A stretch of DNA of 34,109 nucleotides from contig NZKY01000051.1 in the NCBI GenBank assembly GCA_002694035.1, positions 26,259-60,367 on the forward strand, given 5' to 3'. Below the pieces are notes generated by a model that worked only from the letters and a program-made list of their open reading frames with translations, did no database searches and was not told where the DNA came from. Shown piece by piece: positions 25,747 through 33,106 of this stretch (its first letter is position 1; every line of letters starts with the position of its first letter). Source of the DNA: Opitutia bacterium. Its GTDB lineage: Bacteria > Verrucomicrobiota > Verrucomicrobiia > Opitutales > Seribacteraceae. A program made the position numbers and the translations under genes.

Positions 25747-27058
25747 AAAGAACAGAATAGCTATATTATTTGAAGAAGAGTTTCTTGGTGTTTATCCAAG
25801 TTTAATTAATGCTATTAGAATATTATCTCAAAAAAATTTTGCGATCGATATTTACACAGTGGAGCGGGAAAACAGTTTTCCACTTCCACCTCAATTCAAT
25901 AAAAATGTAAAGATTAGATCTATTAAGCAGTTCTTAAACTACAACAGAAATAATTTTGTAATAAATACACATAAAGATTCTCATTATACAGAAAATAAAT
26001 CAAATTGGATTAAGTCAATAATACCAGAATACATTAAAACCAATTTCAGATTTTTAAGAGATTTATACAAAGTAAATATTGAGGCTTTAGATTCTCAAAT
26101 TATGTGGCTTTATGACAAGCTACGATTCATGTTTTTCTGCATTTCGTATCATTGTTACTTTAGGTACGAAATAATTATATCAATTGATAATATTGGTCTT
26201 GTAACATCAAAATTCTTAAACTTTTTAAAAAAATCTGAAATTTATTATTGGTCCCTTGAAATTGACACAAATAAAAGTAATCTTTTTGTTTATAGGTTAT
26301 TCGAAGTCTTATACACTAGTTGTCTTTCTTCAACACGCGAAATAATTATCCAAGAAAATTCGAGGCTAAAAGTTTTGTCTAACCATTATTCGGTAGATTT
26401 TAATGGCAGAAATATTTATTTTATTCCCCACAGTCCGATCAATTCAAAAAAATTTTTAAACAGAAATTTTTTTAAACAAAAATTTAAATTTAGAGAAAAT
26501 AAAAAGATAATTTTACATGCTGGATGGATCCATGATGCGATGTGCGTCGATCAGTTAGCTTTAGTATCCAGATATTGGAAAAATAAATATCAGTTAGTAT
26601 TGCATGAAAGAGAAAAGCGATCAGCTGAAGAACCATTTATAAAACATATACATTCTTTAAGTGGTAAACGCTTGAAACTCTCTTTAGATCCAGTTTCTTT
26701 TGATAATATAGACGATGTTTTTTCATCTGCAGATATAGGAATTATTGCGTATGATAAAAGATATGGTGGTGGCAGAGAGAATGTATTCAAAGCTTCTGGT
26801 AAACTTGGTCAGTATCTTAAGTGTGGAGTTCCAGTTATTGCTCTCAATCTACCTGGTTATTCAGAATTATTTTCTAAATATAACTGCGGGTTAGTTTTTA
26901 ATCATTTTGGTGAAATTGAAAATTGTATAGATCAAATCTTTTCAAATTATCAATTTTACCGAGATGGTTGTTTTAAATGCTTCGAAGAGGAGTTTGATTT
27001 CTCGAAATATTTCAATCGGCTATTACTTTCAATAAGTAATCACTATAAAACAAATTAG
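25742..27058 (+). CDS. GT4-type glycosyltransferase, probable ATT start
   Basis: A GT-B fold transferase. The C-terminal half has KIILHAGWIHDAM (donor-domain strand), DVFSSADIGIIAYDK and ASGKLGQYLKCGVPVIALN, the family's donor-binding loop. In the same frame the DNA upstream of GTG 25859 encodes KKNRIAILFEEEFLGVYPSL, a typical first Rossmann strand that cannot be dispensed with. Between the in-frame TAA at 25739 and that GTG there is no ATG, GTG or TTG. The first codon is ATT 25742, overlapping the preceding TAA as ATTAA. Started there the protein has 438 residues, normal for the family. The region is very AT-rich. Confidence 0.75.
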   Translation: MKKNRIAILFEEEFLGVYPSLINAIRILSQKNFAIDIYTVERENSFPLPPQFNKNVKIRSIKQFLNYNRNNFVINTHKDSHYTENKSNWIKSIIPEYIKTNFRFLRDLYKVNIEALDSQIMWLYDKLRFMFFCISYHCYFRYEIIISIDNIGLVTSKFLNFLKKSEIYYWSLEIDTNKSNLFVYRLFEVLYTSCLSSTREIIIQENSRLKVLSNHYSVDFNGRNIYFIPHSPINSKKFLNRNFFKQKFKFRENKKIILHAGWIHDAMCVDQLALVSRYWKNKYQLVLHEREKRSAEEPFIKHIHSLSGKRLKLSLDPVSFDNIDDVFSSADIGIIAYDKRYGGGRENVFKASGKLGQYLKCGVPVIALNLPGYSELFSKYNCGLVFNHFGEIENCIDQIFSNYQFYRDGCFKCFEEEFDFSKYFNRLLLSISNHYKTN

Positions 27059-27083
27059 AGAATCTTTATAGTTTTAACATATC

Positions 27084-27488
27084 GTGATACAAAAAATCGT
27101 TCACAACAATACATTATTAAGCATAATTGTAAGAAAAAGCTTCAGCGATTGTGGTATCCACTTTTTTACTCCTAACAATTTCTCACAACAACTTGCATAT
27201 ATGTCTCATCCTAGTGGTAAAGAGATTACACCCCATATTCATAAACCAGTAAGAAGAGAAGTTTTATATACGCAGGAGACCTTATTTATTCGTAAAGGAA
27301 AACTTCAAGTTGATTTTTACTCAAAGGAACAAGAGTATATTGAAAGTCAGCTATTAGAATCTGGAGATGTCATATTACTAATCGAGGGAGGTCATGGTTT
27401 CAAAGTATTAGAAGATTTGGAGATGTTTGAAGTTAAACAAGGGCCCTATGCTGGGGACGACGATAAAATTAAGTTTATTCCCGCGTAA
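27084..27488 (+). CDS. small cupin-fold protein of glycan loci
   Basis: A 134-residue single-domain beta-barrel. ITPHIHKPVRREVLYTQE (residues 48-65) supplies two metal-ligand-like histidines and a Glu. LFIRKGKLQVDFY, ESGDVILLIEGGHGFKVLE and the final strands complete the cupin motifs. It resembles the WxcM/FdtA-related cupins that accompany sugar-modifying enzymes, but it is not clearly a 3,4-ketoisomerase. The start is GTG, 25 bases after the previous stop. Its stop overlaps the next ATG as TAATG, tying it to the following methyltransferase and, after that, the aminotransferase. A sugar isomerase, epimerase or binding role is inferred. Confidence 0.7.
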   Translation: MIQKIVHNNTLLSIIVRKSFSDCGIHFFTPNNFSQQLAYMSHPSGKEITPHIHKPVRREVLYTQETLFIRKGKLQVDFYSKEQEYIESQLLESGDVILLIEGGHGFKVLEDLEMFEVKQGPYAGDDDKIKFIPA

Positions 27489-28249
27489 TGGTGTTCGAAA
27501 AATATGCTCAATACTATGACTTGCTTTATCAAGAAAAGGATTATCAAGGTGAAAGTAACTATGTCATGTCACTTCTATCTAAATTCAAACCTGAAGCAGA
27601 AAAATTATTGGAGTTTGGCTCAGGTAGCGGAATTCATGCAAGAATACTAGCAAACGCTGGTTTTAAAGTTTATGGAATTGAGAAAAGTCAACAAATGATT
27701 GATTTAGGAGAAGTTTCAAATGCCGAAATTGATAATAAAGAGAATTTTTCCATTAAAAAAGGCGATTGTACTAACACATATATAGATAATGACTTTGATG
27801 CAGTAATATCGCTTTTTCATGTATTCAGTTACCAAACAAGTGATGACTCTGTTATTGGAATGCTTAAAAATGCCTATCGACAATTAAAAAAAGGCGGAGT
27901 TTTAATTTTTGATTTCTGGTATGCTCCAGCGGTATGGACAATTGGTCCAACTCTAAAAGTAAAAAGAGTTCAAAATGATGAAATTTCGATTACAAGAATT
28001 GCTGAGCCAAAATGCTCTAAGCCAAAAAATATCGTAGAGGTTAATTATCAAACTTTTATCAAAAATCGAAGTTGCGGAAAAATTTCCGAAATTAAAGAAA
28101 CCCATGTCATGAGAGCGTTTAATATTAATGAAATCGTACAATTTGCCAAAGAATGTGGCTTTGTATTACTACTTTCTGAAGAATGGATAACAGGTAATCA
28201 ACCATGCGACCAAACTTGGGGGGTGTGTTCTATTCTGCAAAAAAAATAA
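27488..28249 (+). CDS. class I SAM-dependent methyltransferase
   Basis: The 253 residues begin MVFEKYAQYYDLLYQEKDY, the classic N-terminus of many small-molecule methyltransferases. Motif I LLEFGSGSGIHARILA follows at 40-55, then GIEKSQQMI, DFDAVISLFHVFSY and LKKGGVLIFDFWY. It is a soluble enzyme of the type acting on nucleotide sugars or amino sugars. It sits between the cupin and the DegT-family aminotransferase, overlapping the cupin stop by one base. N-methylation of the amino group made by the neighbour would be plausible, but O-methylation cannot be excluded. Confidence 0.85.
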   Translation: MVFEKYAQYYDLLYQEKDYQGESNYVMSLLSKFKPEAEKLLEFGSGSGIHARILANAGFKVYGIEKSQQMIDLGEVSNAEIDNKENFSIKKGDCTNTYIDNDFDAVISLFHVFSYQTSDDSVIGMLKNAYRQLKKGGVLIFDFWYAPAVWTIGPTLKVKRVQNDEISITRIAEPKCSKPKNIVEVNYQTFIKNRSCGKISEIKETHVMRAFNINEIVQFAKECGFVLLLSEEWITGNQPCDQTWGVCSILQKK

Positions 28250-28253
28250 ATCA

Positions 28254-29378
28254 GTGAACAAATTTATTCCGGTTAACGAACCCAAACTAAAGGGCAACGA
28301 AAAGAGGTACCTTGAAGAGTGTATTGATACTGGATGGATTTCTTCAGAAGGACCATTTGTTGAGAGACTTGAAAATGCCATGGCCGAATTATGCAATCGT
28401 AAGCATGCCTTTGCAGTTTGTAACGGTTCTGCCGCATTGGAACTTGCAATCAAAGCAATCGGGGTCGGACCAGGAGACGAGGTTATAATGCCAACTTTTA
28501 CAATTATATCCTGCGCCCTAGCGGTATTCAGAGTAGGTGCCAAACCAGTTTATCTAGACTCTGACTCAAAAACTTGGAACATAAACACAGCAGATATTGA
28601 AGCACTAGTTAATGAAAAAACAAAAGCGATTATGGTCGTCCACATTTATGGACTGACTGTCGATATGGACCCTCTTCTTAACATTGCCAAAAAATATAAT
28701 CTAAAGGTAATTGAAGATGCTGCTGAAGTAATTGGCCAAACCTACAAAGGACAACCATGCGGAACTTTTGGCGATATTAGCACCTTCAGTTTTTATCCGA
28801 ATAAGCATATTACAACAGGTGAAGGTGGAATGGTTCTCACAAACAATCAAGAAGTTGCTGAACGATGTGAATCATTAAGAAATCTTTGCTTTGGTAAAAG
28901 AGAAAGGTTCATTCATAAAGAAACCGGATGGAATTTCAGAATGAGTAATCTTCAAGCAGCAGTCGGTGTGGCTCAATTTGAACAATTAGAAAATAATCTT
29001 AAGAAAAAAAGAAAGATTGGCTTTTTATACCAAAAACATTTTCAAAAATGTGAAGCATTTACCTTACCCTTGGAAAAAACTGATTACTGTAAAAATATTT
29101 ATTGGGTTTTTGGAATGGTGTCGAAAGATTCTAAAAGGAAAAATAGATGGTGGATGAGAAAATTAGCAGAATTTGGAATTGGCACCCGCCCTTTTTTTTA
29201 CCCTTTACACAAACAACCATGTTTTTCCCATTTATTAAAAGTAAAGAAAAAACTTGATTGCAGTGAAAGTCTCGCTGATTTCGGATTTTATTTACCTAGC
29301 GGACTGACTCTGACTGAAGAAGAAATTTTTAAAATATCAACCACCCTTTTAAAAATTACAGAAATTAACAATGAGTGA
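28254..29378 (+). CDS. DegT/DnrJ/EryC1 aminotransferase, perosamine synthase-like
   Basis: A PLP enzyme that transaminates a keto-nucleotide sugar. The 374 residues contain CNGSAALELAIKA (55-67), TFTIISCA, the PLP-contact Asp155 in IEDAAEVIGQ, and the Schiff-base Lys184 in FSFYPNKHITTGEGGM. This run closely follows GDP-perosamine synthases, though other 4-aminotransferases share it. The required 4,6-dehydratase is not in the window. The start is GTG, four bases after the previous stop, and the end overlaps the next gene by eight bases. It implies an amino sugar in the polymer. Confidence 0.9.
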   Translation: MNKFIPVNEPKLKGNEKRYLEECIDTGWISSEGPFVERLENAMAELCNRKHAFAVCNGSAALELAIKAIGVGPGDEVIMPTFTIISCALAVFRVGAKPVYLDSDSKTWNINTADIEALVNEKTKAIMVVHIYGLTVDMDPLLNIAKKYNLKVIEDAAEVIGQTYKGQPCGTFGDISTFSFYPNKHITTGEGGMVLTNNQEVAERCESLRNLCFGKRERFIHKETGWNFRMSNLQAAVGVAQFEQLENNLKKKRKIGFLYQKHFQKCEAFTLPLEKTDYCKNIYWVFGMVSKDSKRKNRWWMRKLAEFGIGTRPFFYPLHKQPCFSHLLKVKKKLDCSESLADFGFYLPSGLTLTEEEIFKISTTLLKITEINNE

Positions 29379-30471
29379 TAGGCCTCTTCTTTCTTTGATT
29401 CTTTGTTCTCGAAATGACTCTTACATGGGTAATTCTCGTTGGCGACTGGAGACTTCCATAAACTTGGCATTAAAAAACGCAATTAAAGCAAAATTTCTCG
29501 ATAACCTTGAAGTAATTGTCTGTGATTGGGGAAGCAAAATACCCTTAAGCAAAGCCTTGCATCTCATTCCTGAAGCTGTAGAGAAAGTAAAATTCGTATA
29601 CATACCGCCTGAACTCGCAAAAGTTAAACAAAGAGATAGCAAATTTCCTGAAGTAATTGCGCTGAACGCTGCGGCGAGAAGAGCGAACGGCGAATACATA
29701 GGAAGAATAGACAACGATACTGTTGTCGGTAATGATTTTTTCAAAAAGTTCGAAAAGCTGAATAAAAACAATCCTTCGTCCAATTTCGACCTTTCAAATG
29801 CTTTTCTTTTTGTCGAAAGAAGGAGCGTACCATTTAGAATAAGTAGGCTTTCCCTAAATCTTAATCAAATAAATTCATTCATTGAGTGTTTTAAAAATCA
29901 TTTTCAAGTTGAATCTGCTACTAATTGGGGAAAAGAATTCTGGTGGAGTCCAGTTGGAATAATGCTTTTTCACAGAGATATTTGGAATAATACCAAAGGT
30001 TATGATGAAAAACTTATATATTGGGGATGGATGGAAGGTGATTTAGCACTTAGACTCGAGAAAAAACATGATATTGTAGAATTTAGTAAGTATGTAGGAC
30101 ATCATTTCTACCATCTAGAACACTATCCTAGTCTAACTGCCTATAAAGACCGGAATGGACCTGCAACACCTAGAAAGAAAAATGAGCCTGTTTTTGAAAA
30201 CTTGTCCTATTCCGTAAATGATGAGGACTGGGGACTATGGTCGTCTAACGAAGTGTTAATTCAAAATTATAAATTAATTAAAAAAAATGATTGGCTATTT
30301 TTTTTGATAAATAAAATATTCTTTATCCCCATGGTTTTGAATGGTTTGTTTTTGAGAAAGATTGATCAGATACGGATGCATGGTGTCAGCTATATTAAAG
30401 AAAAATGGAATAGAATGAGAATTTTCATTGGAGACAAAAAAAATTGTATCTTGAAAATCATAGTTAGTTAA
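29371..30471 (+). CDS. GT2-type glycosyltransferase with galactosyltransferase-like C-terminal motif
   Basis: A GT-A transferase of 366 residues. SLILCSRNDSYMG opens the fold, and GEYIGRIDNDTVV at 107-119 supplies the metal-binding DxD (Asp114, Asp116). YDEKLIYWGWMEGDLALRL (around 220-240) is the Glyco_transf_7C-type acceptor segment with the catalytic acidic residue. The C-terminal 60 residues are basic and hydrophobic, suggesting contact with the inner face of the membrane. The ATG lies inside the preceding gene's last codons (overlap of eight bases). The sugar is unknown; galactose or N-acetylgalactosamine is only a family hint. Confidence 0.85.
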   Translation: MSDRPLLSLILCSRNDSYMGNSRWRLETSINLALKNAIKAKFLDNLEVIVCDWGSKIPLSKALHLIPEAVEKVKFVYIPPELAKVKQRDSKFPEVIALNAAARRANGEYIGRIDNDTVVGNDFFKKFEKLNKNNPSSNFDLSNAFLFVERRSVPFRISRLSLNLNQINSFIECFKNHFQVESATNWGKEFWWSPVGIMLFHRDIWNNTKGYDEKLIYWGWMEGDLALRLEKKHDIVEFSKYVGHHFYHLEHYPSLTAYKDRNGPATPRKKNEPVFENLSYSVNDEDWGLWSSNEVLIQNYKLIKKNDWLFFLINKIFFIPMVLNGLFLRKIDQIRMHGVSYIKEKWNRMRIFIGDKKNCILKIIVS

Positions 30472-30472
30472 C

Positions 30473-31336
30473 ATGAAAAGTTTTGATATTGATGAATTAA
30501 AATCAACTATTGAAAAGGATGGTTTTGCCGACCTGACCGGTTTGATAACTTCAAATTGTATAAAAGAGATTAATTCAAAAATCGAAAAAGCAATGAACCA
30601 ACCTCACTGCAATGGTGCAAGGGGTTATATAAAACAAGGTTGCCAAAGATATTTAGCTGACACTCTTACTTATGGAAAAGAAATTATCGATGTCTATACA
30701 AATGAAACTTTGATAGAATTAGCAGAAAAATATTCCAGCGATAAAGTTCATTTGTCTAACTATAGAATTTACAGTACCTATCCCTCCGAAGATTTCAAGA
30801 TGTGGTGGCATCTGGACAACAAGATCGACACATACGACTTTGAAAATAATTGTTTCGTTCAAGAAGTTGTACCTGATGATAAAGGTTTGATATTTTTAAT
30901 GTATTTGTCTGATGTTGAAGATGGTGGCGTCCAACTTGTAAAAGGAAGTCACAAATGGTCTAGAAATCATGATTGTGAAGGTTTTGATCACATGGAGAAT
31001 GATTTTCATAAGGAAATAGTTACTTTTAACAATCGTCCCAAGGGTACATTTATTGCATACGATTACGCCACAATTCATAGAGCAAAACCTTATAATGGAG
31101 GACAAGTTCGAACCTCCATGTTCGGGCAATTGTCCCCCTCAAGAATGCCAGTTGGCGAACCTATCCTGCTAAATACAAGAGACTTGAATGGTCTAACAAA
31201 GAAGCAAAAACAGGTTCTAAACTTTGGGCAGGAACCATCAACTTTAAATTGGCCTATAGGCGAAATAAACGAGCTGTGCTCGAGTCAGAAGCAAAAATTC
31301 GACCTAAAAGAAAAATTTAAAAATTTATTTCGATAG
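30473..31336 (+). CDS. phytanoyl-CoA dioxygenase (PhyH) family Fe(II)/2-oxoglutarate oxygenase
   Basis: The 287 residues have a double-stranded beta-helix with the iron ligands His113 and Asp115 (MWWHLDN) and His202 (ATIHRAKPY). Arg213 (QVRTSMF) is a candidate 2-oxoglutarate contact. The segment YLSDVEDGGVQLVKGSHKW (144-162) is diagnostic of PhyH-type enzymes. It should hydroxylate, or oxidatively modify, a small molecule, a sugar or a lipid. Its place inside a tight glycan operon (start one base after the previous stop, on ATG) argues for a role in making or decorating the polymer. The substrate cannot be read from the sequence. Confidence 0.85.
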   Translation: MKSFDIDELKSTIEKDGFADLTGLITSNCIKEINSKIEKAMNQPHCNGARGYIKQGCQRYLADTLTYGKEIIDVYTNETLIELAEKYSSDKVHLSNYRIYSTYPSEDFKMWWHLDNKIDTYDFENNCFVQEVVPDDKGLIFLMYLSDVEDGGVQLVKGSHKWSRNHDCEGFDHMENDFHKEIVTFNNRPKGTFIAYDYATIHRAKPYNGGQVRTSMFGQLSPSRMPVGEPILLNTRDLNGLTKKQKQVLNFGQEPSTLNWPIGEINELCSSQKQKFDLKEKFKNLFR

Positions 31337-31359
31337 AAATTAATCATCTGTTATCAACT

Positions 31360-32139
31360 TTGTTTTCAAGTCGTAAAAGTGACGACTCGGTCTGTTATTC
31401 CGGATCTTATAAATCATGGAGCGATGCAAAATCTGCATCTAAAGGATACAATCAACAAAATATTTTTGACAAAAAAATAGCTTCGTTAGAAAGAATTTTA
31501 TCAAACGAAAAAAAGTGCGAACGAGACACAATTTTATATGATCATTATCAATACTCATTACCTACAATTCTAGGTATAAATTTTGCCTCGAATCGTTATG
31601 ATGAAACCATTTCAGTTTTGGATTACGGAGGAGGCCTTGCGAGTTCGTTTTTTCGTAACCTTAAGGTATTAGAGAAATATAATCTTAATTGGACAATAGT
31701 TGAGCAAGAGCAACTTGTTACCGCAGGACGGGAAAAATTGGCAAATTTTAATCAAATTTCTTTTTTAAACATATTTGAGTTTAATAATTTTCATAAACAA
31801 CTTCACTTCGATGTGGTTCTTTTAGGAAGTAGTATTCAATTTTTTGAAAATCCTTCTACTGTAATTGCAAAACTGAATAAAACATGCGTCAAATCGATTG
31901 TTGTGGAACAGACGCCATTTGTTGAGCATGGACCATCGAAAATCACTGTTCAAAATATCAAACAACCGATCTACGAGTCCTCTTATCCAGTATGGCATTT
32001 TAACGAAATGGAATTTCATTCATGGATCAGCCCAACCTTTGAAGAAGAATATCGTTTTGTGAACCCTCACATAAAAAATAATTGCCAAGGATTTTCATCA
32101 GTACTTGTTGATTTAGTTTTTGTAAAAAAAAGGAATTAG
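31360..32139 (+). CDS. TIGR04325-like methyltransferase
   Basis: The 259 residues begin with a W-containing GSYKSWSDA segment, then a class I SAM-binding motif VLDYGGGLASSFF (near 86-98), WTIVEQEQLV, and DVVLLGSSIQFFENP. This order is that of the family named TIGR04325 methyltransferases in glycan clusters. VEQTPF and the aromatic tail are also typical. The TTG at 31360 is annotated. An in-frame ATT at 31339, two bases after the previous stop, would add seven residues and fits the local habit of ATT starts. The stop overlaps the proposed ATT start of the next gene (ATTAG). Confidence 0.8.
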   Translation: MFSSRKSDDSVCYSGSYKSWSDAKSASKGYNQQNIFDKKIASLERILSNEKKCERDTILYDHYQYSLPTILGINFASNRYDETISVLDYGGGLASSFFRNLKVLEKYNLNWTIVEQEQLVTAGREKLANFNQISFLNIFEFNNFHKQLHFDVVLLGSSIQFFENPSTVIAKLNKTCVKSIVVEQTPFVEHGPSKITVQNIKQPIYESSYPVWHFNEMEFHSWISPTFEEEYRFVNPHIKNNCQGFSSVLVDLVFVKKRN

Positions 32140-33106
32140 TACGAATAATTACTGTACATATTTTGATAGCAACTTTTTATCCGCCGGCTATAGCTTGCTA
32201 AAATCTATAGAAAAACATGATAAGAATTCCTTAAAATATGTTCTATCACTTGATCACAAAACAGAAAATTTCTTGGACCATACTGATGTAAGCGGTTTAA
32301 AAATTATTAAAATCAATGAGTTAGAAGAATCTTTTCCCAATTTACAAATAGCAAAGAAAAACCGTTCTAAAGTTGAATATTATTGGACTCTGACACCTTT
32401 GGTCCTCTATTATATAATCTTCAAAAAGCATTTCTGTAGTTCTTTAACATATCTGGACGCTGACCAATTGTTTTTTTCAAGCCCTGACATTGTTTTTAAT
32501 GAATTTAAGAATGCTGACATCGTTATTATGCCGCATAGATTTCCAAAGCAACTTAAATACTTAGAGAATCATGGAATATACAATGTCAGCTGGCTTACCT
32601 TCAATAATTCTGACAATTCAAAAAGATGTCTTAAATGGTGGAGTGAAGCCTGTATCGAATGGTGTTATGGTCGAGTTGAAGGTAATAAATACGGAGATCA
32701 AAAATATTTAGACCAATTCCCAAAGTTATTCAAAAATGTACACATAATTAAAAATGAAGCATGCGGATTAGCTCCATGGAATATATCTGAATATGATTAT
32801 CGTGAAAATTTGATACTATTCCACTATCAATCTTTGAGACGCGTAACGGATTGGCTCTACACCATAAGTTTACCATCAACAAACAAATCTGCATTAAATA
32901 AGATTAAACCATATTTAAAGCAGGTCATAGAAGCCCTGAACTCCAATTCACAGGAAATATCAATTTCAGATTCTGATAAGTCAATTTTAATGGGCGAAGA
33001 TTCTACAGTAATTATTAAATTCTCAAATCTGATAATTTTCTTAAAACGAAGATGGTTAGTTAAAATCTTCTTTGGCATTATTAAGAAAATTAGAATATTT
33101 ATATGA
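32135..33106 (+). CDS. GT8-like glycosyltransferase, probable ATT start
   Basis: A GT-A type transferase. [15 protein letters not shown] contains the DxD motif, and [15 protein letters not shown] and [11 protein letters not shown] are typical of GT8-like nucleotide-sugar transferases. The first strand is [19 protein letters not shown], but no ATG, GTG or TTG precedes it. The only later candidate, TTG 32195, would remove that strand. After the in-frame TAA at 32123 the codons are AAA AAA GGA ATT, and ATT 32135 overlaps the preceding TAG as ATTAG. Started there the protein has 323 residues. The basic, hydrophobic C-terminus suggests membrane association. Confidence 0.75.
   Translation: MSTNNYCTYFDSNFLSAGYSLLKSIEKHDKNSLKYVLSLDHKTENFLDHTDVSGLKIIKINELEESFPNLQIAKKNRSKVEYYWTLTPLVLYYIIFKKHFCSSLTYLDADQLFFSSPDIVFNEFKNADIVIMPHRFPKQLKYLENHGIYNVSWLTFNNSDNSKRCLKWWSEACIEWCYGRVEGNKYGDQKYLDQFPKLFKNVHIIKNEACGLAPWNISEYDYRENLILFHYQSLRRVTDWLYTISLPSTNKSALNKIKPYLKQVIEALNSNSQEISISDSDKSILMGEDSTVIIKFSNLIIFLKRRWLVKIFFGIIKKIRIFI

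Noticed and set aside
25859-27058. Starting the GT4 transferase at GTG 25859
   Set aside because: The same frame upstream encodes a typical first Rossmann strand with no interruption back to 25742.
28169-28543. A 124-residue antisense open frame over the aminotransferase start
   Set aside because: It overlaps conserved coding sequence on the other strand and shows no family features.
32195-33106. Starting the GT8-like transferase at TTG 32195
   Set aside because: This would delete the first beta-strand (YCTYFDS region) that the family needs.
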